This document shows, one piece after another, positions 25,380 to 33,050 of a stretch of 64,000 bases of DNA (within the stretch, counting starts at the first letter, position 1; each line of letters opens with the position of its first letter). Source of the DNA: Selenomonas sp. Its GTDB lineage: Bacteria > Bacillota_C > Negativicutes > Selenomonadales > Selenomonadaceae. The stretch spans positions 34,593 through 98,592 of the forward strand of contig NZ_JAILKR010000129.1 in the NCBI RefSeq assembly GCF_024693525.1. The letters run 5' to 3'. Made by a program: the position numbers and the translations under genes. The notes beneath the pieces were generated by a model, which was not told the origin of the DNA, did no database searches, and saw only the letters and a program-made list of their open reading frames with translations.

Positions 25380-26597
25380 ATGTATGGAGTCCTTTTGATT
25401 GTCGTGCTGATCATTACCGGTGGCGCAATTGCGTTTATTGGCGATCGGCTCGGAACAAAAATCGGTAAGAAGCGGTTGTCGCTTTTTGGCCTTAGGCCAC
25501 GCCATACATCCGTTGTCATCACGATTTTTACCGGTATCTGTATTACTACCCTGACCTTTGGCGTCATGGCGGCTGCTTCACAAAATGTCCGCACAGCGCT
25601 TTTTGGCATGGAGCAGCTTAACCGCACGATGCGGGAGACAAAGGACAGCTTGAATCAAGCACAGGCCGACTTGCAGCAGGCACAGGTTGAGCAGCAGCAG
25701 ACCGATGAGGCACTGGCAAAGTCGAAAGACGATGTGGAAAAGCTCAAGGGGCAGCAGCAGGAGCTCGAAGAAAAATCGGCCCGGCTGCAGGAGGGCAATC
25801 GCCTGCTGGAGGCGGCAAAACTCGATTTGCTGCATCGCAATGACGTTTTGGCAGCCGAAAATTCCACGTTGGGTGCCCAGAACGAATTGCTGACAGGCAC
25901 CAATAAGACGCTTACCGAGAATAATGCAGTGCTGGAACGGCATGCACAGAATCTCCGCGATGGTTTGATTACCATCCGTGAGGGAGACATCGTTTATCAG
26001 GCCGGGGAAGTCATAGCCAGTGGTGTGGTTCGTGGCGGCCGCACGCAGTTTGAAGTCGATAACGATCTGCGGGCCTTGGCGGAACTGGCCAACCGCAACG
26101 TATCGGAAAAGCTCGGTGAGGATAAATCGGACCAGGATATCTGGATTTATCAGCCCGAATACGCCGAGGCTGTGAAGACGATTGCAGCCAGCCGCAACGA
26201 TATGGTTGTCCGCATTGTAGCTGCCGGCAATCTTGTCCGCGGCGAGGCAATCCGGACGACATTGGAACTCTACAAGAACAGCACGGTATACGAAGATAAG
26301 GAATTCATTCTGGCTAAGCCGTATGTGTTGACCGGTAAGTCGGACAGCGAGCCGGAGCAGGTAGTCATGGACTTCCTCAACGAGGTCAATCGGGCGGCTA
26401 CGGCCAAAGGGATCCTTCCCGACCCCATTCGTGGCACTGTCGGAGTAATTGAGGGAGCACAGTTTTATGATATCGTAGGATCCTTGCGTGGAAAGCATGG
26501 TTCCTGGATATTATCGGCTTATGCGAATGGCGCAACCGATGCGATTGGACCGCTGCGGCTGAAAATTCGAGTCGAACAACAAGGGAATTTACCTTAA
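25380..26597 (+). CDS. DUF3084 membrane-anchored coiled-coil protein
   Basis: A 405-residue protein with two N-terminal membrane helices (about residues 3-20 and 43-65) separated by a basic stretch (GTKIGKKRLSLFGLRPRHTS). A long Gln/Glu-rich coiled coil (about 75-180; tandem QADLQQAQVEQQQT-type heptads) and a C-terminal globular domain follow. The layout fits the DUF3084 family, found next to lpt genes in diderm Firmicutes and in cyanobacteria; its biochemical role is not known to me. The position directly after lptF/G, before a terminator, suggests it belongs to the LPS export unit. The start is ATG 25380. Confidence 0.75.
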   Translation: MYGVLLIVVLIITGGAIAFIGDRLGTKIGKKRLSLFGLRPRHTSVVITIFTGICITTLTFGVMAAASQNVRTALFGMEQLNRTMRETKDSLNQAQADLQQAQVEQQQTDEALAKSKDDVEKLKGQQQELEEKSARLQEGNRLLEAAKLDLLHRNDVLAAENSTLGAQNELLTGTNKTLTENNAVLERHAQNLRDGLITIREGDIVYQAGEVIASGVVRGGRTQFEVDNDLRALAELANRNVSEKLGEDKSDQDIWIYQPEYAEAVKTIAASRNDMVVRIVAAGNLVRGEAIRTTLELYKNSTVYEDKEFILAKPYVLTGKSDSEPEQVVMDFLNEVNRAATAKGILPDPIRGTVGVIEGAQFYDIVGSLRGKHGSWILSAYANGATDAIGPLRLKIRVEQQGNLP

Positions 26598-26607
26598 CAG
26601 GAATGAG

Positions 26608-26642
26608 AAAGAAAGCCTTCCTCTTTGAGGGAGGCTTTCTTG
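26608..26642 (+). terminator. Rho-independent terminator after the LPS/DUF3084 operon
   Basis: GAAAGCCTTCCTC / GAGGGAGGCTTTC hairpin with a TTT loop and one T-G pair, flanked by AAA and CTT. The following gene's AGGAGG starts right after it, so some read-through may feed that gene. Confidence 0.7.
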
Positions 26643-26654
26643 CAGGAGGAATCG

Positions 26655-27071
26655 ATGAATATAGCAGCATTGGACCCGGGCCGCGACAAATGCGGCTTTG
26701 CCGTACTAGCCCAAGACGGCCGGGTGATTTGGCAGAAGGTCATTGAAACGGCAAGGCTGGAGGTAGAATTGGCAGAAGCCCGCCAGAAATACGGTTATGA
26801 AGTTTTAGTAGAAGGCAATGGGACGACGAGCAAAGAAGCCCGGGCGCGCATCCAAACGGCTTTGCCAGAACTTGCAGTTGTGGTATTGGATGAGTACCGC
26901 ACGACGGAATTGGCTAAGGGCGAATATTGGAAGGCTCATCCGCCAAAGGGCTGGCGGCGGCTGTTACCGGTAACGATGCAGGTCCCGCCGGAGCCGGTGG
27001 ATGATTTCGTAGCGGTCATACTGGGACATCGCTATTTAAAGAGTTTGGAGGAAGGTCATCATGAGTCGTGA
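26655..27071 (+). CDS. RuvC/YqgF-like RNase H-fold protein
   Basis: A 138-residue protein starting at ATG 26655 after TGCAGGAGGA; a longer frame from 26625 would begin inside the terminator hairpin. It has the RNase H-fold order of acidic residues: Asp in IAALDPGRDKCGFAVL (about residue 7), Glu in EVLVEGNGTT (about 54) and a C-terminal Asp pair in PVDDFVAVIL. These suit a Holliday-junction resolvase or pre-rRNA-processing nuclease of the RuvC/YqgF clan. It is not a close match to canonical RuvC or RuvX by eye, so the substrate is unknown. It overlaps the deaminase gene by 11 bases. Confidence 0.6.
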   Translation: MNIAALDPGRDKCGFAVLAQDGRVIWQKVIETARLEVELAEARQKYGYEVLVEGNGTTSKEARARIQTALPELAVVVLDEYRTTELAKGEYWKAHPPKGWRRLLPVTMQVPPEPVDDFVAVILGHRYLKSLEEGHHES

Positions 27072-27525
27072 AAAACAACAGCGTCCGGATTGGACGGAAT
27101 ATTTTCTGGATATTGCGAAAGCCGTTGGCCGCCGGGCAACCTGCCTGCGCCGCCGTTATGGAGCTATCATCGTCAAGGATAAAATCATCATCAGCACGGG
27201 GTACAATGGTGCTCCCCGCGGTGAGGCAAACTGCATCGATACCGGCATTTGTGAACGGGAAAGGCTTCACGTACCGAAGGGGCAGAATTATGAATTATGC
27301 GTAGCCGTTCATGCCGAACAGAATGCTATTATCAACGCAGACCCGTCTGTTATGGAAGGTGCGACGATTTACATTGTCGGCATCAATGCCGATGGAAGCC
27401 TGGCTTCGGGCAAACCGTGCCTGCTTTGTCGCAGGATGCTCCGCAATGCGAAGCTGGCCCAAGTCGTTTATTACGAAACCGATGGCAGTATCGTAACCTG
27501 CCGGCCGGATGAGATTCACGATTAA
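27061..27525 (+). CDS. comEB: dCMP deaminase (ComEB type)
   Basis: Zinc-dependent deaminase of 154 residues converting dCMP to dUMP for dTTP synthesis. The zinc/catalytic motif HAEQNAI (about residue 82) and the second ligand pair PCLLCRRML (about 120) are intact. An extra N-terminal Cys/His pattern (CIDTGICERERLH) matches the ComEB group. The ATG lies within the end of the upstream gene, so they are translationally coupled. Confidence 0.92.
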   Translation: MSREKQQRPDWTEYFLDIAKAVGRRATCLRRRYGAIIVKDKIIISTGYNGAPRGEANCIDTGICERERLHVPKGQNYELCVAVHAEQNAIINADPSVMEGATIYIVGINADGSLASGKPCLLCRRMLRNAKLAQVVYYETDGSIVTCRPDEIHD

Positions 27526-27550
27526 TTCCGGTCCATTCAGTTTCTTTCCA

Positions 27551-27579
27551 TTGACACTAGACACCCACTGCGGTAAAAT
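27551..27579 (+). promoter_or_regulatory. Sigma-A promoter for the wecA-like gene
   Basis: Consensus TTGACA (27551-27556), 17-base spacer, TAAAAT (27574-27579). One of the strongest promoters in the window; it opens a unit for surface-polymer initiation. Confidence 0.88.
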
Positions 27580-27628
27580 AGGCTTGCTATGAAAAAATGA
27601 ATGTTTTTGAAAAAGAGGTGCAACTTGT

Positions 27629-28702
27629 ATGCCAGATTATATGTTGGCGTTTGTTATTGCTGCCGGTGTGGCGCTGCTTATTACGCCAGGCGTGATCTTT
27701 TTGGCGGCCAAGACGGGAGCGATGGATGCTCCTGATGCGAGAAAAGTACATAAAAAGCCGATTCCACGTATTGGTGGACTTGGCATTTATGCTGCCTTCA
27801 TGGTGGCAATGCTCACGCTTCTTTCCTTCGTACAAGTTACGGATGAAGTCATGACGGAGCTGGTTGGCCTGATGGTGGGCGGTTCGCTTATCGTTCTGGT
27901 AGGTATCATCGATGACTACAAAAACCTGCCGGCGAAGGTTAAACTGCTTGGTCAGATAATCGCAGCAGCAGTTCTGGTTATCGCCTTTGATGTCCGCATT
28001 GATTTCGTCACGGACCCATTTGGGGATTATATCTACACGGAATGGTTTGCCATCCCCGCAACGATTTTCTGGATTGTTGGCCTTACCAATACGGTTAATC
28101 TCATTGACGGCCTTGATGGTCTGGCTGCTGGTGTATCCACCATTGCGGCAATCACCATCTTCCTCGTGGCCTTGCAGCAGAATATCCTTTTGGTAGCCGT
28201 GCTTACCGCAGCGTTGGCCGGTGCAGCATTTGGCTTCCTTTATTACAACTTTAACCCAGCACGCATTTTTATGGGCGATTCCGGCAGCATGTTCCTTGGT
28301 TTCATGTTGGCTGGCATTTCGGTCATCGGCGCAGTGAAATGTGCTGCGACGATTGCGCTTATCGTGCCAATCCTGGCTTTAGGATTGCCAATCCTGGATA
28401 CGACCTTTGCGATTGTGCGCCGTTACCGTGGTGGCGTTCCTATTTTCAAACCGGATAAGGGACATTTGCATCATCGTCTGCTGGACCTCGGCTTCAGCCA
28501 GCGTCAGGCGGTTCTCTTGATGTATGTCATCAGTGCACTTCTTGGACTCAGTGCCGTAGCACTCACCGAGGTAAGCAGTCAATTTGCTATTCTCATCGTC
28601 TGCGTGGTTGTTTTGGCTGTATTTTTTGGCGCCAAGAAGATTGGCATTTTCCACATGAATGATTCTTCGCATCAGCACAGTGCTGCTGCGGGAAGACAGT
28701 GA
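27629..28702 (+). CDS. Undecaprenyl-phosphate GlcNAc-1-phosphate transferase (WecA/TagO family)
   Basis: Polytopic enzyme of 357 residues with about ten hydrophobic helices. It moves GlcNAc-1-phosphate from UDP-GlcNAc to undecaprenyl phosphate and starts O-antigen-like or teichoic-type polymers. Motifs: DDYKNLPAKVKLLGQ, NLIDGLDGLAAGV, FMGDSGSMFLGF and the cytosolic HLHHRLLDLG, which marks the WecA/TagO branch rather than MraY. The UDP-GlcNAc 2-epimerase gene follows, but no further polymer genes are linked. A terminator lies between the two. Confidence 0.92.
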   Translation: MPDYMLAFVIAAGVALLITPGVIFLAAKTGAMDAPDARKVHKKPIPRIGGLGIYAAFMVAMLTLLSFVQVTDEVMTELVGLMVGGSLIVLVGIIDDYKNLPAKVKLLGQIIAAAVLVIAFDVRIDFVTDPFGDYIYTEWFAIPATIFWIVGLTNTVNLIDGLDGLAAGVSTIAAITIFLVALQQNILLVAVLTAALAGAAFGFLYYNFNPARIFMGDSGSMFLGFMLAGISVIGAVKCAATIALIVPILALGLPILDTTFAIVRRYRGGVPIFKPDKGHLHHRLLDLGFSQRQAVLLMYVISALLGLSAVALTEVSSQFAILIVCVVVLAVFFGAKKIGIFHMNDSSHQHSAAAGRQ

Positions 28703-28714
28703 AACAGAACCCGG

Positions 28715-28743
28715 AAGGCAGGCGTAAGTCCTGCCTTTATTTA
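28715..28743 (+). terminator. Terminator between the wecA-like and wecB genes
   Basis: AAGGCAGG (28715-28722) / CCTGCCTT (28730-28737) with a 7-base loop, then TATTTAT. The U-tract is broken by A, so it may be leaky and act as an attenuator before the epimerase gene. Confidence 0.6.
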
Positions 28744-28760
28744 TAGAAAGGGGATTTTTA

Positions 28761-29924
28761 ATGGACAAGAAGAAAATCAAGGTAATGACGGTCTTCGGCA
28801 CGCGTCCGGAGGCAATCAAGATGGCGCCAATCGTTTTGGAACTGCAGAAGCATTCCGATAAGATTACGCCGGTGGTGGCGGTAACCGCCCAGCATCGCGA
28901 AATGCTGGACCAGGTATTGAATCTTTTCAGTATCACGCCGGACCACGACCTTGATATCATGGCGCAGGGACAGACGCTTTTCGATATCACGACGAAGGCG
29001 ATGAAGGGCTTGGATCAGGTTATGACGGAGGAGAAACCGGATATCGTTTTGGTTCATGGTGACACGACCACGACCTTTGCGGGTGCATTGGCTGCCTATT
29101 ATCATCAGATTCCGGTGGGACATGTTGAAGCTGGCTTGCGCACGCATAACAAGTATTCGCCGTTCCCGGAGGAGATGAACCGCAAGCTTACGGGGTGCAT
29201 TTCGGACCTCAACTTTGCGCCCACGGAAACCAGCGAGGCCAATCTGCTGGCAGAAAATGTTCCGGCAGAGAGCATTTTTGTAACGGGCAATACGGTAATC
29301 GATGCCCTCCATCACACGGTTCGTGAGGACTATGAGTTTGAAGATGAGATGCTGCGCCACATCGATTTCAAGAACAAGCGCATTATTCTCGTAACGACTC
29401 ATCGCCGTGAGAACCTTGGGGAACCGATGCGCCATGTCTACAAGGCTCTGCGCCAGCTGACGGAGGAGTTTGATGATGTGGAAATCGTCTTCCCGGTCCA
29501 TAAGAACCCGAAAGTCCGTGAAGTTGTTCGTGAGGAGCTGGGCGGACTCAGCAAAGTTCATCTGATCGATCCGCTTGATTACGAGCCGTTTGCCAATCTG
29601 ATGAGCCGTGCGCATCTGATTCTTACGGATTCGGGCGGAGTTCAGGAAGAAGCTCCGGCATTAGGCAAACCGGTTCTGGTTCTGCGCGATACTACGGAAC
29701 GTCCGGAAGCCGTTGCTGCTGGTACGGTTAAACTCATCGGTACGGATCGTGAGCGCGTCTATGAGGAAGCCAAGATGCTGCTTACGGATAAGGAAGAATA
29801 CGGTCGCATGGCAGAATCGGTCAACCCCTACGGTGACGGCAAGGCGTCGGAACGCATCATTCAGGCAATTCTCTACCATTATGAGTTGGTGGGGGAACGT
29901 CCGACGGTATTCATGGGAAAATAA
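28761..29924 (+). CDS. wecB: UDP-N-acetylglucosamine 2-epimerase (non-hydrolysing)
   Basis: Interconverts UDP-GlcNAc and UDP-ManNAc for surface polysaccharides. At 387 residues it has the GT-B-fold signature FGTRPEAIKMAPIV, VTAQHREMLDQVL, VHGDTTTTFAGAL, HVEAGLRTH, THRRENLGEP and DSGGVQEEAPALGKPVL. The ribosome site GAAAGGGGA precedes ATG 28761. Linkage to the wecA-like gene suggests ManNAc-containing polymer synthesis. Confidence 0.95.
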   Translation: MDKKKIKVMTVFGTRPEAIKMAPIVLELQKHSDKITPVVAVTAQHREMLDQVLNLFSITPDHDLDIMAQGQTLFDITTKAMKGLDQVMTEEKPDIVLVHGDTTTTFAGALAAYYHQIPVGHVEAGLRTHNKYSPFPEEMNRKLTGCISDLNFAPTETSEANLLAENVPAESIFVTGNTVIDALHHTVREDYEFEDEMLRHIDFKNKRIILVTTHRRENLGEPMRHVYKALRQLTEEFDDVEIVFPVHKNPKVREVVREELGGLSKVHLIDPLDYEPFANLMSRAHLILTDSGGVQEEAPALGKPVLVLRDTTERPEAVAAGTVKLIGTDRERVYEEAKMLLTDKEEYGRMAESVNPYGDGKASERIIQAILYHYELVGERPTVFMGK

Positions 29925-29929
29925 TAAGC

Positions 29930-29962
29930 AAAGGACTGTTGCATTGGCGGCAGTCCTTTTTT
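29930..29962 (+). terminator. Rho-independent terminator after wecB
   Basis: AAAGGACTGTTGC / GCGGCAGTCC hairpin followed by TTTTTT (29957-29962). The ribosome site of atpZ (AGGAGG) starts immediately after. Confidence 0.85.
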
Positions 29963-29975
29963 AGGAGGAAAACCG

Positions 29976-30218
29976 ATGGAAAAAAAGCAGGGCGAGGAAA
30001 GACATGAGGGGCTTCGCCAGGCCCTCAAGGCCTTTTCGGTATTGGGCGGTATTGGGATTTATCTGGTGGTCTTTGTGGGCATCTGTGTATTCCTGGGCAA
30101 TCTGGCTGATGAAAAGCTCGGCCTTGGCTATATGGGAAAGTTGGTGGGTATCCTCATCGGCTTTCCCGGAGCACTTTATACGCTGTATCGTCAGCTTAAA
30201 CAGGGGGAGCTCCTGTAG
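29976..30218 (+). CDS. atpZ: AtpZ/AtpI-family F0F1 accessory membrane protein
   Basis: An 80-residue protein with two membrane helices (about residues 20-43 and 53-70) separated by a short loop containing LADEKLGLG, the layout of the AtpZ/AtpR family. These proteins help F-ATP synthase assembly or Mg2+ uptake. The gene has AGGAGG seven bases before the ATG but sits directly after the wecB terminator without a visible promoter. The main atp promoter lies downstream of it. It is thus transcribed by read-through or by a promoter I cannot see. Confidence 0.8.
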   Translation: MEKKQGEERHEGLRQALKAFSVLGGIGIYLVVFVGICVFLGNLADEKLGLGYMGKLVGILIGFPGALYTLYRQLKQGELL

Positions 30219-30278
30219 TGAGGAAAAATACGGTATTTCGTGAATTGTTGTTATTTTTATATTTTGGCGAAAAAAGGC

Positions 30279-30307
30279 TTGCCATTCGTTAACCAATCGA
30301 ATATAAT
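30279..30307 (+). promoter_or_regulatory. Sigma-A promoter of the ATP synthase operon
   Basis: TTGCCA (30279-30284), 17-base spacer, TATAAT (30302-30307). Transcription from here gives a leader of about 245 bases before atpI. Confidence 0.85.
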
Positions 30308-30323
30308 AGGCATTGCGACCGAT

Positions 30324-30354
30324 TACGATAAACCAATTGTATTGATTTATCGTA
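30324..30354 (+). promoter_or_regulatory. Hairpin/dyad at the start of the atp leader
   Basis: TACGATAAACCAAT (30324-30337) and ATTGATTTATCGTA (30341-30354) are inverted repeats of 14 bases with one mismatch and a 3-base centre. It begins about 17 bases after the -10 box, so it could be an operator over the start region or a 5' stabilising hairpin. Confidence 0.6.
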
Positions 30355-30356
30355 GT

Positions 30357-30375
30357 ATAAATAATTATTATTTAT
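30357..30375 (+). promoter_or_regulatory. 19-bp AT-only palindrome in the atp leader
   Basis: Arms ATAAATAAT and ATTATTTAT are perfect inverted repeats around a central T. This is the length and symmetry of a dimeric repressor site, but I cannot assign a regulator. The rest of the 30219-30559 gap is AT-rich until about 30470. A GC-rich structured patch follows at 30472-30498 (GAGC...CCCGCGCGGG...GCTC). No small gene is supported in the gap. Confidence 0.5.
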
Positions 30376-30559
30376 GACAAAAACAAGCATAACCGCCTGA
30401 ATTTTTTTGTTTTGATTTGCAAGATTTCTAAAGGGTTTTGTTGTTTCATGTCGAAATATGATTTTTAGGCGGAGCGTGTCCCCGCGCGGGATTTGCTCTT
30501 GTCGCGCCGATATTCAACGAAGACGATGGACAGTTTCTGCCTGACGTTGGAGGAGGAAT

Positions 30560-30928
30560 ATGAAGGAAGTTTTATCGATTTTCATAAAGCGTTTGTCCTG
30601 GGGACTGGCAGCTTTGACGCTGATGCTGGGAAGTCTTTTACTCGCAAGGGGAGAAGGCGGACTGATCGGAGGTTTGCTGCTGGGCTATATGGCAGCGCTG
30701 GTATTTGTTTGGAACATGGCCTGGCGATTGTGGAGGATTGCCGAAGCACCCACTGGTGGCGCAACGAAGCAGATGCTTTGGGGACTGGTCTTGCGGATGG
30801 CGGTATTACTGCTGGTTCTGCTGACAGCCATAAATATTTCTGCGAAGGTATTCGGTGTGACTGCATTGGGCTTTCTTCTTTGCTATGGGATGGCGATGTT
30901 CCTGCTGATCCACATGAATTTACGGTAA
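30560..30928 (+). CDS. atpI: ATP synthase subunit I (AtpI)
   Basis: A 122-residue protein with four hydrophobic helices (about residues 10-28, 33-52, 73-93 and 97-117), which fits AtpI, a chaperone-like factor for c-ring assembly. ATG 30560 follows GGAGGAGG closely. An overlapping frame (30493-30942) has no ribosome site and reads as soluble nonsense, so this frame is chosen. It is the first gene after the atp promoter. Confidence 0.8.
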   Translation: MKEVLSIFIKRLSWGLAALTLMLGSLLLARGEGGLIGGLLLGYMAALVFVWNMAWRLWRIAEAPTGGATKQMLWGLVLRMAVLLLVLLTAINISAKVFGVTALGFLLCYGMAMFLLIHMNLR

Positions 30929-30968
30929 AGGATATTTTCTAGGTTTTATTGGGAAGGAGGTTGAGTGT

Positions 30969-31649
30969 ATGGGCGAAGAGGTCGTTCATCGCGGAACAGA
31001 ACAAATCATGGGCTTTTCCTTTAATATGGAAACCCTGTACATGACTTGGCTGGCAATGGCTATCGTATTACTGATTGCCTTCCTGGCCACCCGCAGCCTG
31101 AAGATTATTCCGAAGGGCTGGCAGAATGTCGTGGAGATTATCGTTTTGTGGCTGCATGAACAGCTGGATGCAATGATGGGAGAACGTGGCCGTTTCCTGG
31201 CTCCGTTTATCGTATCGTTGTTCATGTTCCTGCTGGTGTCCAACTGGCTGGGGCTTGTACCGAAGATGGCATCGCCGACCAATGATTTGAACACTACGCT
31301 GGCATTAGCACTCCTGGTTATTGTCATGGTACATGTACTGGGAATCGTTATGAAAGGTGGGCATTATATCGCTCATTTCTTCAAGCCGACGCCGGTATTC
31401 GTAATCATCAACGCAATCGAGGAAATTGCCAAACCAATCACACTGGCATTTCGTCTATTTGGTAACATCCTGGCAGGCGAGATTCTCATTGTCGTCCTGC
31501 TGAAGCTCATGCCAATCTGGATGCCAATCCCGGCTGTTGCCTGGCTCGCATTCAGTATCTTTATCGGCGGAGTTCAGGCCGTTATCTTCACGATGCTGTC
31601 GATGGCATATCTTGCCAACGCAGTAAAGAAAGAAGAAGAGGAATCATAA
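30969..31649 (+). CDS. atpB: ATP synthase F0 subunit a
   Basis: Stator channel subunit of 226 residues with five to six helices. The essential Arg is in ITLAFRLFGNILAGEI (about residue 161); the following helix ends in VQAVIFTMLSMAYLANAV, the conserved C-terminal block. The N-terminus is short, as in Firmicutes. AAGGAGGTTGAG precedes the ATG. It forms the proton or sodium half-channels against the c-ring. Confidence 0.95.
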   Translation: MGEEVVHRGTEQIMGFSFNMETLYMTWLAMAIVLLIAFLATRSLKIIPKGWQNVVEIIVLWLHEQLDAMMGERGRFLAPFIVSLFMFLLVSNWLGLVPKMASPTNDLNTTLALALLVIVMVHVLGIVMKGGHYIAHFFKPTPVFVIINAIEEIAKPITLAFRLFGNILAGEILIVVLLKLMPIWMPIPAVAWLAFSIFIGGVQAVIFTMLSMAYLANAVKKEEEES

Positions 31650-31694
31650 CTCTACTATCTGAGAAGTTTTTACATTTTTAAGGAGGATTTTTTC

Positions 31695-31946
31695 ATGGAA
31701 AATGCAATTATGGTAGCAGCAGCTTTAGTCGGTGCAGGTCTCTGCATGGGGCTTGCAGCAGTCGGTGCAGGTCTTGGTGATGGTATGGTAACGAGCCGTT
31801 TCATCGAGGGTATCACCCGTCAGCCGGAAGCTAAAAACACGCTGTTCACCAATACGCTGATTTCCGTAGGTCTGATCGAGGCAATGGCAATCATCGCAAC
31901 GGTTGTCGCTCTGATCATGCTCTATGCTAACCCGCTCATCAAATAA
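31695..31946 (+). CDS. atpE: ATP synthase F0 subunit c, with a two-carboxylate ion site
   Basis: An 83-residue hairpin of two membrane helices joined by the polar loop RQPEAK (residues 42-47). The ion-binding carboxylate of helix 2 is Glu62 (SVGLIEAMAII). In helix 1, GAGLGDG places Asp29 exactly 33 residues before Glu62, the position held by the Gln of the classic Na+ motif. The Ser/Thr pair that follows the Glu in Na+-type c subunits is Ala63-Met64 here. Two carboxylates are known from the Fusobacterium c-ring (Glu/Glu), so the ion specificity deserves a test. AAGGAGG precedes the ATG. Confidence 0.95.
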   Translation: MENAIMVAAALVGAGLCMGLAAVGAGLGDGMVTSRFIEGITRQPEAKNTLFTNTLISVGLIEAMAIIATVVALIMLYANPLIK

Positions 31947-31986
31947 TTTTTTTGGTGAAAAATGACAAAAAGGGGGGGCATAGTAA

Positions 31987-32490
31987 TTGATCGAGTTAAA
32001 TATGACATTCTTTGCGCAGATCATTAACTTCGTCATTCTCGTAGTTCTGCTGCGCGCTGTGGCTTATAAGCCGGTCGTCAACATGCTCAAAGCCCGCGAG
32101 GATAGAATCAAAGAGAGCCTTGATAAGGCAGATGCTGATGCAGCGGAAGCTGATAAGCTGCTGGCTGATTACAAAAAGAAGCTGGCTGCTGCCAACATCA
32201 AAGCTGAGGATATTATCCGCAACGCGGAAAAGCGCGCCAGCGAAGAACGCGAGGCCGCTCGTGCTGAGACGAAACGCGAAATTGAGCAGATGAAGAAGGC
32301 TGCTGAGGCTGAAATCCAGCGTGACCGTGAGCGTGCTGTAGCACAGCTCCGCGGTGAGGTCGTGGCTCTGTCCATGGCTGCTGCTGGCAAAATCATCTCC
32401 AAAAACATCGATAAAGCTGAAAATGAGCAGCTTATCACGGATTTCGTCGATAAGCTCGATAAAGATAAGATTGGTGATCTGCCATGCTAA
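31987..32490 (+). CDS. atpF: ATP synthase F0 subunit b
   Basis: Peripheral-stalk subunit of 167 residues: one N-terminal membrane helix (about 5-25; FFAQIINFVILVVLLRAVAY) followed by a long charged coiled coil rich in Ala, Glu, Lys and Arg. It starts with TTG at 31987 after a G-rich ribosome site. It overlaps atpH by seven bases. Confidence 0.94.
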   Translation: MIELNMTFFAQIINFVILVVLLRAVAYKPVVNMLKAREDRIKESLDKADADAAEADKLLADYKKKLAAANIKAEDIIRNAEKRASEEREAARAETKREIEQMKKAAEAEIQRDRERAVAQLRGEVVALSMAAAGKIISKNIDKAENEQLITDFVDKLDKDKIGDLPC

Positions 32491-33026
32491 ACTTACAGCT
32501 TGCACGCAAATATTCCACGGCAATCTTTGAGATTGCCCAGGAGGAAGATAAGCTTGTGGAGTATGGCAGGGAATTGGCGGATGTCCGCAGCGGTCTTGCC
32601 ACCGTACCGGCAGCAACTGCCTTCCTTTCCAATCCGCAGGTCGAGACAAAGGCTAAAAAAGAGCTGATTCAGAAACTCTTTGAAGGCGAGCTTTCCGCGA
32701 ACGTGTACAACTTCCTGATGCTGCTGGTGGACAAGCGCCGCATTGCGCTGTTCGAGGCCATCGAGGATTCGTACCGCGAGCTTTCGTATGAGGCCAGAGG
32801 CATCCTGATTGCGGATGTGACGACGGCAGCACCGGTGGACGATGCCCAGGCTTTGTCTATCAAGACTAAGCTTGAGAGCATTACCGGCAAACAGGTGGAA
32901 CTCCGCCTGCACGAGGACAAGGACATCATCGGCGGCGTGGTTGTCAAGATTGGCGACCGCCGTATCGATGGCAGTGTCGCTGGACGTCTCGAATCGCTTA
33001 AAAAAGAACTACTGGCTAACAATTGA
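32484..33026 (+). CDS. atpH: ATP synthase F1 subunit delta
   Basis: A 180-residue OSCP/delta subunit that links the b stalk to the top of F1. The N-terminal helical bundle (ARKYSTAIFEIAQEEDKLVE) and C-terminal domain with LESITGKQVELRL and KIGDRRIDGSVAGRL are characteristic. The ATG lies within the end of atpF, so translation is coupled. Confidence 0.94.
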   Translation: MLNLQLARKYSTAIFEIAQEEDKLVEYGRELADVRSGLATVPAATAFLSNPQVETKAKKELIQKLFEGELSANVYNFLMLLVDKRRIALFEAIEDSYRELSYEARGILIADVTTAAPVDDAQALSIKTKLESITGKQVELRLHEDKDIIGGVVVKIGDRRIDGSVAGRLESLKKELLANN

Positions 33027-33050
33027 TGAAACTGGGGTGACAGCGAAGTT

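Noticed and set aside
30472..30498. GC-rich dyad before atpI considered as a terminator
   Set aside because: There is no T-tract after it and atpI follows at once; kept only as part of the leader structure.
30493..30942. 149-codon frame overlapping atpI
   Set aside because: No ribosome site, no membrane helices and no family features; the 122-codon AtpI frame has GGAGGAGG and four helices.
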